NCBI RefSeq assembly: GCF_000379465.1
Contig: NZ_KB905393.1
Coordinates: 328 to 64,327 of the forward strand
DNA: 64,000 nt
Reading direction: 5' to 3'
Origin: Sciscionella marina DSM 45152
GTDB lineage: Bacteria; Actinomycetota; Actinomycetes; Mycobacteriales; Pseudonocardiaceae
Within the stretch, counting starts at the first letter, position 1; every line of letters starts with the position of its first letter. Positions 44,998 to 53,858 of the stretch are shown piece by piece. Below the pieces are notes generated by a model. The model was not told the DNA's origin, ran no database searches, and saw only the letters and a program-made list of their open reading frames with translations. A program made the translations under genes and the position numbers.

Positions 44998-45686
44998 TCG
45001 GCTGCGCGGACCATGTCCTGATCGTGCAAGGACATTACTTTCGTAAGCCGCTCGCGGTCGCGGTCGCGGATCGCGTTCACCAGGTTGGCGTGTACCTCGA
45101 TGCTTTGCCGGTGCGGGCGTTTCCATCCGTGCGTCGCCTCCACCCTTACCAGGGTGGAACTGATGATCACGACGATCGACTCGTACAGGCTGACGAGCAT
45201 GTCGATTCGCGATGCCCTGCCGATCGCCAGGTGCAGGCGCATGTTCGCGTTCAGGAACGCCTTGGGATCCGTGGCCTTGCGCATCTCCTCCAACGCCCAT
45301 TCCAGGTCGGCGATATCGTCCGGGGTCGCCCTTAACAGCGCCACTTCGGAGAACAGATTCTCCAGGTACATCCGGGTCTCGAACAGCTTGATCGGATCGG
45401 TGCTCAGCCCCTGGAACCACAGATCCAGCGCACCGAGGCGGATCTGCGGGGGCTGGCTGGCCACGAAGATGCCGCCTTTCGGCCCCGGCCGCACGGTGAC
45501 CATGCCACGGTCGCGCAGCAACTGGAGTGCTTCGTTCATCACTGAAGGGCTGACTCCGTGCTCTTCGATCAGATCGGTACGTCGACCCAGGAAGGTGCCG
45601 ACAGCGGCCCGGGATCGATAGATTCCGTCCTCGACTTCGGCGGCGACTTTCTCCGCACGAGAGCGCACGGTCTTCTCGGCCGTCAT
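44967..45686 (-). CDS. GntR-family regulator, FadR/FCD subgroup
   Basis: A 239-residue regulator. The N-terminal winged helix contains LIEEHGVSPSVMNEALQLLR and ends in PGPKGGIFVA; the C-terminal FCD domain (about 90-225) has the metal- and ligand-binding histidines in NMRLHLAIGR and HANLVNAI. ATG 45686 follows GAGGA. It is divergent from the ring-cleavage operon and is the obvious candidate to repress it until an acid or acyl-CoA intermediate appears. Confidence 0.9.
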   Translation of the reverse strand: MTAEKTVRSRAEKVAAEVEDGIYRSRAAVGTFLGRRTDLIEEHGVSPSVMNEALQLLRDRGMVTVRPGPKGGIFVASQPPQIRLGALDLWFQGLSTDPIKLFETRMYLENLFSEVALLRATPDDIADLEWALEEMRKATDPKAFLNANMRLHLAIGRASRIDMLVSLYESIVVIISSTLVRVEATHGWKRPHRQSIEVHANLVNAIRDRDRERLTKVMSLHDQDMVRAADPGRSPHIVK

Positions 45687-45829
45687 GACGATGCGATCCT
45701 CATTGGGCCATCGTACGGCATTGAGTCGAATTGTTCCGACTTGATCGGTGACGAGACAAGACGGCTTTATCCGCCGCCGTAAGGTTGTGTGCCGGACGGC
45801 GTTGCATCAGATGGCACGGTCCATTGCAA

Positions 45830-45844
45830 CCTTCATGAACAATT
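45830..45844. repeat. 15-base repeat CCTTCATGAACAATT, copy 2
   Basis: Identical to 38689-38703 in the IclR 2 promoter region. It lies 50 bases before the start of the ring-cleavage operon, where an operator would be expected. Confidence 0.6.
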
Positions 45845-45893
45845 GGCTAGCTTTCCAGTGTTGGCAAAACCCTTGCAGGGGAAGGAAAGCACC

Positions 45894-46982
45894 TTGCCGA
45901 ATCCAGCGGGTCTCGAGCGTGGGGGGTTGATCGACGTGCACACCCATGCGCTCGACCCGGAGCTTCCCGACCTCAATGGCCGTTACCCAGGCCGGTGGCC
46001 GAGGGTACGGCCGCTGGCCGAGGGGCGGGCGGCGGTTTTGATGGGCGAGCGGCCGTATCGCAACGTCGATCAACGCTGCTGGTCGGTAGCTCATCGGCTG
46101 CGCGATATGGACGCCGACGGGGTCGGTGTCCAGGTGCTCTCGCCGATGCCGGGAACACTGCTGCACGGTGCGGATCCGGAGGGCGCCGCCACGCTGTCCC
46201 GGGCGCAGAACGATTTCCTCGCGGGGCTGGTTTCCCATGCTCCTGACCGATTGCGCGCCCTCGGCGCGGTTCCGCTGCAGGACGTGGCGGCCGCGGCGGC
46301 CGAGCTGCGCCGCTGCGTCGGCGAGCTGGGGATGCTCGGCGTCGAGGTGGGCACCAGGGTCGGTGGACGCCTGCTCTCCGATCCGGTGCTCGATCCGTTC
46401 TTCTCTGTGGCCGCTGAACTGCAGGCGCTGGTCTTCGTGCACCCGGTCGACGGGGACGTCGAACCCGCGCTGGCGGCCATCGGGCTCGGATTCGGGGCGG
46501 GAATGCCCACCGAGACCGGGATCGCGGGTGCCGCGCTGCTGAGCCGGGAGGTCGACGAGCGCCGTCGGCCGGTGCGGTTGTGTCTCGCGCACGGCGGCGG
46601 TTCCCTGCCCGCGTTACTGCCCCGTCTGGACGCGGGGGAGCGGTTGCGCGATCGCGGCACGACGCGAGTGGCCGGCGATAGGGCCGGGGAGATTTTCTGC
46701 GACTCATTGACCTACGACACTCAGGCACTGGCCACAGTAGTGGACAAGTTCGGCCCCGATCACGTGCTGCTCGGCAGTGATTATCCGTTCCCCGCACGAG
46801 AACGGCCGGCCGGGCGCGCGGTGGACGCCGCCGCGGGTGGGCTGCCGGACCAGGTCCGCGCGGCCATCGGGCGGGACAACGCATGCACGCTCTTCCCCGA
46901 ACTGCGCACCGCGGGCCCACCACCCGCCCTCGCACCGACCGAGAAAGGACCATCATGGCAGAGCTCCTCGGCCTCGGCCTGA
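45894..46982 (+). CDS. Amidohydrolase-family protein (ACMSD-like decarboxylase or hydrolase)
   Basis: A 362-residue amidohydrolase-2 enzyme. The HxH metal motif (IDVHTH) is at about 16-18; further ligands are in FVHPVDG, CLAHGGGSLP and LLGSDYPFP. This is the ACMSD-type pattern; such enzymes decarboxylate ring-cleavage products or aromatic acids. I choose TTG 45894, which follows GAAGGAAAG; a TTG at 45927 is possible. The 3' end overlaps the dioxygenase gene by 28 bases. Next to a ring-cleavage enzyme, a non-oxidative decarboxylation of a carboxylated intermediate is the most sensible role. Confidence 0.85.
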   Translation: MPNPAGLERGGLIDVHTHALDPELPDLNGRYPGRWPRVRPLAEGRAAVLMGERPYRNVDQRCWSVAHRLRDMDADGVGVQVLSPMPGTLLHGADPEGAATLSRAQNDFLAGLVSHAPDRLRALGAVPLQDVAAAAAELRRCVGELGMLGVEVGTRVGGRLLSDPVLDPFFSVAAELQALVFVHPVDGDVEPALAAIGLGFGAGMPTETGIAGAALLSREVDERRRPVRLCLAHGGGSLPALLPRLDAGERLRDRGTTRVAGDRAGEIFCDSLTYDTQALATVVDKFGPDHVLLGSDYPFPARERPAGRAVDAAAGGLPDQVRAAIGRDNACTLFPELRTAGPPPALAPTEKGPSWQSSSASA

Positions 46983-48031
46983 CGCACTACCCGTTGCTGG
47001 CCGTGCAGGACAAGTACATGTCCTCCCTGTTGCGCGCGACGCGGCGGGACCCGGACATCCCCGAGCGGGAGAAGGACCCGGCGAACTGGCCGGAACAGAT
47101 GCGCGCCGAATGGTCGGACGACCGGGGACTCGCCGCCGCGGCCGGGCACCGGGCCGAACTGCTCGATGGACTGCGCCGCTGCCGTGCGGCCTTGGACGAG
47201 TTCCGGCCGGATGCGCTGATCGTCTTCGGTGATGACCAGTATGAGAACTTCCGTGAGGAGATCATTCCGCCGTTCTGCGTGCTCGCCCTCCCCGACGTGA
47301 AGGTGCAGCCCTATGCTCCGATGAACGAGATCGGCCTGCCGAACGCCTGGGGCCAGCCGGAGGACAGCAGTTTCGAGCTGCGTGGCGCCCCGGAGCTGGG
47401 CAAGTCGGTGGCGACCGGGCTGCTCGAAGCGGGTTTCGACATGTCCTACGCCTACCGCCAGCGGGAGGGGATCCACTTTCCGCACGCCATCGCGAACACC
47501 CAGCTCTACCTGGACTACGAGCACGCGGGTGCCACGTTCCCGTATCCCATGCTGCCGATCCTGGTGAACTGTTACGGGCGGCATGTGATCGCCCGTAAGG
47601 GCGGCATGGCCAAGTTCGCGGACATCGCCCGCGGTGAAGAGCTCGACCCGCCGGGGCCGTCCCCGGTGCGCTGTTTCGAGATGGGCAGGGCCCTCGCCCG
47701 TACTCTGCGCGAGAGCGAGCACAGGGTCGCCATCGTCGCTTCATCGAGCTGGTCGCACGCCTTCCTGAACGACAAGCAGTGGCACCTGATGCCGGACATG
47801 GATGCCGATCGCGCGCTGTATCGGGCCTTGGTGGACGGCGATCTGGACACCTGGCTGCGAGTCCGCGGCGACGATCTGGCCGCGGCGGGCCAGCAGGAAA
47901 TGCTCAACTGGTTCTGCCTGCTCGGCGCGATGACCGAGATCGAGGCCCCGCTTTCCTGGTCGGCGCTGGTGGAGACCTACATCTTCAACTCCAACAAATG
48001 CTTCGCGATTTTCGGACAGGAGGGCGCGTGA
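46955..48031 (+). CDS. LigB-type (class III) extradiol ring-cleavage dioxygenase
   Basis: A 358-residue non-haem iron dioxygenase of the LigB superfamily, which opens catecholic rings at the meta position. Motifs: GLTHYPLL with the metal-binding H11, ALIVFGDDQYENF, ILVNCYGRH, the conserved VAIVASSSWSHAF near residue 258 and FNSNKCFAIFG at the end. ATG 46955 follows GAGAAAGGAC. It is longer than LigB itself and has no separate LigA subunit nearby, so it is a single-chain type. The neighbours (hydrolase, Rieske oxygenase, SDR) make it the ring-opening step of the operon. Confidence 0.88.
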   Translation: MAELLGLGLTHYPLLAVQDKYMSSLLRATRRDPDIPEREKDPANWPEQMRAEWSDDRGLAAAAGHRAELLDGLRRCRAALDEFRPDALIVFGDDQYENFREEIIPPFCVLALPDVKVQPYAPMNEIGLPNAWGQPEDSSFELRGAPELGKSVATGLLEAGFDMSYAYRQREGIHFPHAIANTQLYLDYEHAGATFPYPMLPILVNCYGRHVIARKGGMAKFADIARGEELDPPGPSPVRCFEMGRALARTLRESEHRVAIVASSSWSHAFLNDKQWHLMPDMDADRALYRALVDGDLDTWLRVRGDDLAAAGQQEMLNWFCLLGAMTEIEAPLSWSALVETYIFNSNKCFAIFGQEGA

Positions 48032-48888
48032 CCGCGACCGTCACTGAATTCACCACCCGGTTCGTCGATGCGGGCGGGGTGCGGACCCGCTATCTGGAAG
48101 CGGGTGAAGGCGAGCCGGTGGTGTTGCTGCACGGCTCCGGGCCCGGCGTCACCGCCGAGGCGAACTGGACCGCGACGATTCCCGGACTCGCCGGGCGATA
48201 TCGTGTGATTGCCCCGGAAATGATCGGGTTCGGCGCGACCGAGCGGGAGCCGGAGCTGCGGTACCGGATCCGCACCTGGGTGAACCACGTGATCGCGTTC
48301 CTCGACGCGCTGGAGCTGCCAAGGGCGAACCTGGTCGGCAACTCGCTCGGTGGAATCGTGAGTATCTTCACTGCCCTGGAACACCGCGAGCGGGTGCGCA
48401 GGATGGTGTTGATGGGAGCACCCGGCGTCGGGATGACCATGACCGAAGGGCTGCGCGCGCTGCGGGCCTACGAACCCTCGCTGGACGGGATGCGGGACCT
48501 GCTCCGTCAGTATTTCGCCCATGATCCGGCATTGGTCACCGAGGATCTCGTTCTGCGCAGGTATCAGGCGAGCGCGGAGCCGGGTGAACAGGAGAACTAT
48601 CGGGCGATTCACGCAGGCCAGTCCGCGCGTGACAATCCGATGCTCAGTCCGGACCTGGTGCGTACGCTCAGTACGCCCACCCTGCTGGTACACGGTCGCG
48701 ACGACCGGGTGCTCTCCGCGGAGATCAGCTGGAAGATGGCCAATCTGCTGCCCAACGCCGATCTGCACCTGTTCCACGACTGCGGGCACTGGGCCCAGAT
48801 CGAACACCGTGACGAGTTCAACCGACTGGTCGGAGACTTTTTCGCCGACTCGGATACGCAGGGCGCGAGGACCAAGGAGGAACCGTGA
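48028..48888 (+). CDS. Alpha/beta hydrolase, meta-cleavage product hydrolase type
   Basis: A 286-residue hydrolase of the MhpC/BphD type, which splits carbon-carbon bonds of ring-cleavage products. The catalytic triad is S106 in GNSLGG, D226 in HGRDDRV and H254 in DCGHWAQIEH. The oxyanion segment is LLHGSGPG. It starts at GTG 48028, overlapping the dioxygenase stop, and overlaps the Rieske gene with a GTGA. It should act directly after ring opening and the decarboxylase. Confidence 0.9.
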   Translation: MTATVTEFTTRFVDAGGVRTRYLEAGEGEPVVLLHGSGPGVTAEANWTATIPGLAGRYRVIAPEMIGFGATEREPELRYRIRTWVNHVIAFLDALELPRANLVGNSLGGIVSIFTALEHRERVRRMVLMGAPGVGMTMTEGLRALRAYEPSLDGMRDLLRQYFAHDPALVTEDLVLRRYQASAEPGEQENYRAIHAGQSARDNPMLSPDLVRTLSTPTLLVHGRDDRVLSAEISWKMANLLPNADLHLFHDCGHWAQIEHRDEFNRLVGDFFADSDTQGARTKEEP

Positions 48889-50165
48889 GTCTTCTCGACG
48901 ATCATGTCGTCACCGGAACCGGCCTGGTGGACGAGGACACCGGTCGCGGGCGGTTCCGTGTGCACCGCTGCGCGATGACCGCTCCGGAGGTGCTGAACCG
49001 GGAGCTCGCCGAGATCTTCAACCGGTGCTGGCTCTATGTCGGGCACACCTCCGAGGTGACCGAGCCCGGCGACTACGTGCGCCGCTCGGTCGGCGGCCGT
49101 CCGGTCTTCATGGTGCGCGCCCGCAAGAGTGGGCAGGTGAAGGTCTTCCACAACACCTGCCCGCACCGGGGTGCCGTCGTGTGCCGCGCCGACACCGGCA
49201 ACACCAAGATCTTCCAGTGCTTCTATCATGCCTGGACCTTCGACACCGAGGGAAGATTGACCGGGATGCCGGGAAGGGACGCGTACGAGGGCGGGGCGGA
49301 CTTCGCCGAACTGTCCTTGCGTGAGGTGGCCAGGGTCGAGGAGTATCGCGGTTTCGTGTTCGCCTGCTATGACCCCGAAGCGGTCGATCTGGTGACCTAT
49401 CTCGGGCAGGCGAGGGAATACCTCGACCTGGTCGTCGACGCGATGGGCGAACCGGAGATCGTGGCCGGCAGCAACCAGTACAGCATCAACGCCAACTGGA
49501 AGTTGCTGGTGGAGAACAGCATCGACGGCTACCACGGACCGTCGACACACGACACCTACATCAAGTACATCGTCTCGCAGGGCACCGACATCCGTAGCGG
49601 AGCCGGTGGCGGCAATGCCGGGTACGACCTCGGCAACGGGCACGGAGTGATCGAGTACGGCGCACCGTGGGGCCGCCCGATCGCCAAATGGGATCCGCTG
49701 TTCGGTGAGAACGCACGCCCTGGAATGGAGCAGACCGCGCAAGATCTGGCGCGGCGCTTCGGCGAGAGTCGCGGGCATGCGATGACCCACACCAACCGCA
49801 ATCTGCTGATCTTCCCGAACCTGGTCATCAACGACATCATGGCGGTCACCGTCCGGACCCTGATGCCCACCGCCGCCGGCCACGTCGAGGTCAACGCGTG
49901 GCAGCTGGCTCCGCGCGACGAAGCCGAGGACGTCCGCGCCCAGCGCCTGGACAGCTTCCTGACGTTCCTCGGACCGGGCGGGTTCGCGACCCCGGACGAC
50001 CTCGAGGCACTGGAGTCCTGTCAGCAGGGTTTCGCCAGCGGCGGTGTCGAGTGGAGTGACATTTCGCGTGGAATGGGCCGCGATCGGGCCAAACACGATG
50101 ACGAGGAACAGATCCGGGCCTTCTGGCGACAGTGGCAGGCCGTTGTGGAAGGGAGCGCCCGATGA
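48885..50165 (+). CDS. Rieske aromatic-ring dioxygenase, alpha subunit
   Basis: A 426-residue oxygenase subunit. The Rieske [2Fe-2S] ligands are C92, H94, C112 and H115 (CPHRG and CFYH). The mononuclear iron site has H217 and H222 with bridging D214 (NSIDGYHGPSTH). It adds both atoms of oxygen to an aromatic ring to give a cis-dihydrodiol. The GTG start overlaps the previous stop. No ferredoxin or reductase gene follows the beta subunit, so electron transfer must use proteins encoded elsewhere. Confidence 0.93.
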   Translation: MSLLDDHVVTGTGLVDEDTGRGRFRVHRCAMTAPEVLNRELAEIFNRCWLYVGHTSEVTEPGDYVRRSVGGRPVFMVRARKSGQVKVFHNTCPHRGAVVCRADTGNTKIFQCFYHAWTFDTEGRLTGMPGRDAYEGGADFAELSLREVARVEEYRGFVFACYDPEAVDLVTYLGQAREYLDLVVDAMGEPEIVAGSNQYSINANWKLLVENSIDGYHGPSTHDTYIKYIVSQGTDIRSGAGGGNAGYDLGNGHGVIEYGAPWGRPIAKWDPLFGENARPGMEQTAQDLARRFGESRGHAMTHTNRNLLIFPNLVINDIMAVTVRTLMPTAAGHVEVNAWQLAPRDEAEDVRAQRLDSFLTFLGPGGFATPDDLEALESCQQGFASGGVEWSDISRGMGRDRAKHDDEEQIRAFWRQWQAVVEGSAR

Positions 50166-50677
50166 GCGTCATGACCGAGTCAGCCGCGGCCGGGCTGCAC
50201 GCCGTCGGACGGGCCGAGGTGGAGGATTTGCTGTTTCACGAAGCCGAATTGCTCGACCGCTGGGACCTCGACGAGTGGCTGGATCTCTACACCGAGGATG
50301 CCTCCTATGTGGTGCCGGCCAACGACCTTCCCGGTGGCGAATCGGGCAGGGACATGGTGTTGATCGACGACAACCGGGTCCGCATGGTTGCCAGGGTGAC
50401 CCGGCTGAAGAGCCGCAAGGCACACCGCGAATATCCGCACTCCAACACCAGCCATCAGGTGAGCAATGTGCGGCTCGCTCCGGTCGCCGATGGTGAACTG
50501 CCGGTGAAGGCGGAGTTCACCGTCTGGCGTTTCCGCAACGGCCGCGAGGACTGCTATGTCGGGCATTACCGGATGCGGCTGGTGCTGTCTTCCGGGCAGC
50601 TGCGCATCCGGTCCAAGCGGTGCGTGCTGGCGATGAGCACGCTGCGCTCGGCGGGCGACGTGGCGATCATCCTGTGA
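50162..50677 (+). CDS. Rieske aromatic-ring dioxygenase, beta subunit
   Basis: A 171-residue small subunit with the NTF2-like fold. Typical segments are LLFHEAELLDRWDLDEWLDL near the N-terminus, DASYVVPAND and SNTSHQVSNVRL. It has no cofactor residues and stabilises the alpha3beta3 hexamer. ATG 50162 overlaps the alpha stop and is coupled to the SDR gene by a GTGA overlap. Confidence 0.92.
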   Translation: MSVMTESAAAGLHAVGRAEVEDLLFHEAELLDRWDLDEWLDLYTEDASYVVPANDLPGGESGRDMVLIDDNRVRMVARVTRLKSRKAHREYPHSNTSHQVSNVRLAPVADGELPVKAEFTVWRFRNGREDCYVGHYRMRLVLSSGQLRIRSKRCVLAMSTLRSAGDVAIIL

Positions 50678-51450
50678 GTACGGAGACGACCGCCCCCCTG
50701 CGCGGACGCACCGCGATCGTGACCGGTGGAGCCACCGGTATCGGAGCGGCGATCACGCGGCGGCTGCTCGACGATGGCGCGCGGGTGCTCGTGGCCGCGC
50801 GCTCCCAGAGTGAGCTCGAGGGCGGTCCCGGCGAGGCCGATCGGTGCCGTGGATTCGCCGGTGACCTGGCCGATCCCGACGGGGCGCGGGCCATGCTCGC
50901 GTCGGCGATCGAGGCGTTCGGCGGGGTGGACATCCTGGTCAACAACGCGGGGGGCGGGGTGATCCGGCCGACGCTTGAACACACCGAGAAATCCTTGCAG
51001 GCGACGGTGAACAACAACTTGTGGACCACGATCCGCTGCTGCCTTGCCGTGTTGCCGCATCTGTGCGAGCGCGGCGGTGGGCGGATCGTCAACATCGGCG
51101 CCGAATCGGTGCGCAATGGTCTGCGCGACCACGCCATCTACAACGCTGCCAAAGGCGGGGTGCACGGGCTGACCACCGGACTGGCGAGGGAATTCGCCCC
51201 ACAGGGCGTCACCGTCAACGTGGTCGCCCCCAGCTATGTGGTGACACCCTCGGTAGAGCAGGCACAGCGGTCCGGTCAGATACCCGCCGCCCTGGCCAGG
51301 GTGCTCGACGAGGCGGTGGCGCTGATCCCGATGGGAAGGCCGGGCGAGGTCGCCGAGGTCGCCGCGGCCGTCGCCTTCCTCGCCAGGGAGGACGCCGGGT
51401 TCGTCACGGGACAGGTCATCGGCGTCAACGGCGGAAGCAGCATGGGCTGA
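50674..51450 (+). CDS. Short-chain dehydrogenase, probable cis-dihydrodiol dehydrogenase
   Basis: A 258-residue classical SDR. The NAD motif is TGGATGIG near 17-24, the catalytic residues are S145, Y156 and K160 (YNAAK), with NNAGGG at 90-95. Position directly after the Rieske alpha and beta genes, with overlapping start, implies it oxidises the cis-dihydrodiol to the catechol that the LigB-type enzyme then opens. Overall it resembles 3-oxoacyl-ACP-reductase-like SDRs, so the assignment rests on context. Confidence 0.88.
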   Translation: MSTETTAPLRGRTAIVTGGATGIGAAITRRLLDDGARVLVAARSQSELEGGPGEADRCRGFAGDLADPDGARAMLASAIEAFGGVDILVNNAGGGVIRPTLEHTEKSLQATVNNNLWTTIRCCLAVLPHLCERGGGRIVNIGAESVRNGLRDHAIYNAAKGGVHGLTTGLAREFAPQGVTVNVVAPSYVVTPSVEQAQRSGQIPAALARVLDEAVALIPMGRPGEVAEVAAAVAFLAREDAGFVTGQVIGVNGGSSMG

Positions 51451-51501
51451 ATCTGGCAGAGCCCTTACGGCACAACGAAACGATCGCAGGAGAGAGGACA
51501 T

Positions 51502-52629
51502 ATGGTTAGCCTGGCAGTCGAGGAAGGAACCGATCAGCTGCTCGCGGTCGTGCGGGATTTCGCCGCGGAGCGGATCCGTGGACGCGCGGCGGAGGCCGAG
51601 CGTGCCGCGGCCACTCCGGCCGAACTGTTCGGTGAACTGCATCGGATGGGGGTCGCCCCCGCCGTGGCTCAGGAGTACGGCGGACAGGGGATTCCGGAGG
51701 CGGCCGAGAGCCTGCTGCTAGCCGAGCGGCTCGGCTACGGTGATCCTGGCGCCGCGCTCGAACTGCTGATGTCCCATCAGCTCGGCGCGCTGGTCTCCAG
51801 CGCGGGCACCGCACCGCAACGGGAACGGTATCTGCGTCGCATCGCGGAGGAACCGGGGCTGTGCGCCACGGTTCTCTACTACGAGGGATTCGGCCGAGGC
51901 CCTTCCGAGCTGACGAGCACGGCGGAAAAAGACGGCCAGGACTGGGTGCTCCGGGGAACCAAGAGCACGGTAGTGCGCGCCGCGGAAGCCGAACTCGGCG
52001 TGCTGATCGCCCGTACCGGCGATGGTGAACTGACCGGCTTCGTGTTGGAACGTGAACAACTCGCCGCCCTGCGGCTGGTGCGTGACGATGCGGCGCGCGG
52101 GAAACTCGGACTGCGCGCCGCCCGCACCGCCACCGTGGAGTTCTCCGGAATACGCGTGCCGGAACATCAGCGGCTGGCCGGTGAGCACCCGCTGGCACTG
52201 GACCGCGCGGTGGCCCGTTTTCGGTTATTGGTACCTGCCATTGCGCTGGGAACGGGAACCGCGGCACTGGATTACGCGCACCGCTACACCACGGAGCGGA
52301 TCGCCTTCGGTAAACCCGTGTTCGCCAACCAGGGCGTCTCCTTCCCTCTCGCCGACTGCGCTACGGGCCTGGATGGCGCCCGGCTGGATCTGATCGCCCT
52401 CGTGGCAGAGCTCGACCGGCTCGACGATCCGGCGGAAATCGAATGGCGCACAACGCAGACCGTGCAGCGCATCACCCGTCGAGCCTTGGACACGACCAGG
52501 ATCGGAGTGAACAGCCTCGGCGGGCATGGCTATCTGGAAGACCATCCGGTCGAGCGTTGGTACCGCGCGGCGAGCACCTTGTCCGCTATCGACTTCGACC
52601 CACTTGCCATCGACCTGGACATCGCCTGA
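51502..52629 (+). CDS. Acyl-CoA dehydrogenase-like protein lacking the usual catalytic Glu (ACAD pair, subunit 1)
   Basis: A 375-residue ACAD-fold protein. The helical and beta domains are recognisable (RYTTERIAFGKPVFANQGVS, then NSLGGHGYLEDHPVERWYRA). The catalytic glutamate expected in a YEGT motif is absent (LSAIDFDPLA), and the alternative helix-G position has LDRAVARF instead of an ERL motif. It lies 26 bases before an intact ACAD gene. In steroid degradation such pairs (FadE-type) form alpha2beta2 enzymes in which only one chain carries the base. I infer the same here. ATG 51502 follows GGAGAGAGGA. Confidence 0.85.
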   Translation: MVSLAVEEGTDQLLAVVRDFAAERIRGRAAEAERAAATPAELFGELHRMGVAPAVAQEYGGQGIPEAAESLLLAERLGYGDPGAALELLMSHQLGALVSSAGTAPQRERYLRRIAEEPGLCATVLYYEGFGRGPSELTSTAEKDGQDWVLRGTKSTVVRAAEAELGVLIARTGDGELTGFVLEREQLAALRLVRDDAARGKLGLRAARTATVEFSGIRVPEHQRLAGEHPLALDRAVARFRLLVPAIALGTGTAALDYAHRYTTERIAFGKPVFANQGVSFPLADCATGLDGARLDLIALVAELDRLDDPAEIEWRTTQTVQRITRRALDTTRIGVNSLGGHGYLEDHPVERWYRAASTLSAIDFDPLAIDLDIA

Positions 52630-52655
52630 CCGGCGCGAGAAAACGGAGGACGAAC

Positions 52656-53858
52656 ATGGATCTCAGCCTGTCCCCGGAGACCACCAAACTGCTCGCCGAA
52701 TTGCGGGAATGGTCGCTGAGCGAGCTGCGCCCGTTCGCGCGGGAAGCCGACAGGACCCACTCGGTGCCTGAGGGCGCGGTGCGGGCGCTGGCCACCTGTC
52801 CGGTGCAGACCAGCCCGTTCGGTGGCCGGGTGGAATATCCGAGGCGAACCGACCCCTCCTTCGTGGCCAGCGAGTCGGACGGCAGCTACGTGCTCTCCTA
52901 TGCCGTCGCGGAGGAAATGGTGTACGGCGATGTGCTGGCCCTGGTGATCACCAAGGGCAACGGCATCGGCGGCAAGGTCGTGAACCTGATGGGCAATGAC
53001 GAGCAGATCGAGCGGTGGGCTGGCGGTATGGACCGCGGCGAGTTCCACTACTCCGGGTTCGCCCTCACCGAGCCGCACTGTGGTTCGGACGCCGCCGCAT
53101 TGCGCACCACCGCGGTTCGCGACGGGGATCACTACGTGATCAACGGCCACAAGCAGTTCTGTACCGGAGGTTCGATATCCGATTTCGTCGTCGTGTTCGC
53201 GACCGTGGATCCCGAGCAGGGCTCGCGTGGTATCCGCGGGTTCGTGGTGCCGAAGGACACTCCGGGATTCAACGTCGTCCGGGCCAACGAATCCAAGCTG
53301 GGCAGCCGGGTGTTCTCCACCAGTGAGCTCGGCCTGGAGAATCTCGTCGTCCCCGCGGAGAACATGCTCGGCTGGCCGAATCCGGATGCCGCTGGGTTCG
53401 TCAAGGCCATGGAGACGCTGAATTCCACCCGAGGTTCGGTCGCGAGCATGGCGACGGGGCTTGCGCAGGCCGCGGTGGACGAAGCGGCCTCTTACCTCGC
53501 GAAGAACCGGACCGCGTTCAGCGTCGCCAGGGCCGCGAGGTTCAACGACGAGCTGGACAGGATGAACACCGCCCTGACCACGAACCGGCACCTCGCCAGG
53601 AGGGTGGCCTGGCGGGTGGATCAAGGTCTTCCGCACGCCAGCCATGCTTCGATGGCCAAGGCGTATGCTCCACAGGTCGCCGAGCGGGTCGTCGCGCGGG
53701 TGCTGCAGCTGATGGGGCCGGACGGGTATTCCGAGGACTGCCTTGTCGAGAAGTGGCACCGTGATCTGAAGATCCAGGACATCTGGGAAGGTACCGGGAA
53801 CATTCAGCGCATCGTCATTTCCCGGTCGTTGGGTAGCGGGGAGTACCAGCCGGCGTGA
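52656..53858 (+). CDS. Acyl-CoA dehydrogenase (ACAD pair, subunit 2, catalytic)
   Basis: A 400-residue acyl-CoA dehydrogenase with the flavin-contact segment ALTEPHCGSD, the FCTGG strand, and the catalytic region MGPDGYSEDCLVEKWHRDLK followed by IQDIWEGTGNIQR, whose E supplies the base. ATG 52656 follows AACGGAGGA. It probably works with the preceding non-catalytic partner on a bulky acyl-CoA. The stop overlaps the GMC gene (GTGA). Confidence 0.9.
   Translation: MDLSLSPETTKLLAELREWSLSELRPFAREADRTHSVPEGAVRALATCPVQTSPFGGRVEYPRRTDPSFVASESDGSYVLSYAVAEEMVYGDVLALVITKGNGIGGKVVNLMGNDEQIERWAGGMDRGEFHYSGFALTEPHCGSDAAALRTTAVRDGDHYVINGHKQFCTGGSISDFVVVFATVDPEQGSRGIRGFVVPKDTPGFNVVRANESKLGSRVFSTSELGLENLVVPAENMLGWPNPDAAGFVKAMETLNSTRGSVASMATGLAQAAVDEAASYLAKNRTAFSVARAARFNDELDRMNTALTTNRHLARRVAWRVDQGLPHASHASMAKAYAPQVAERVVARVLQLMGPDGYSEDCLVEKWHRDLKIQDIWEGTGNIQRIVISRSLGSGEYQPA

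Noticed and set aside
46955..48031. Idea that the LigB-type enzyme with the ACMSD-like gene is a gallate or protocatechuate pathway
   Set aside because: No LigA partner and no 4-oxalomesaconate-type hydratase or aldolase genes follow, and the Rieske-SDR-hydrolase context points to a dihydrodiol route instead.
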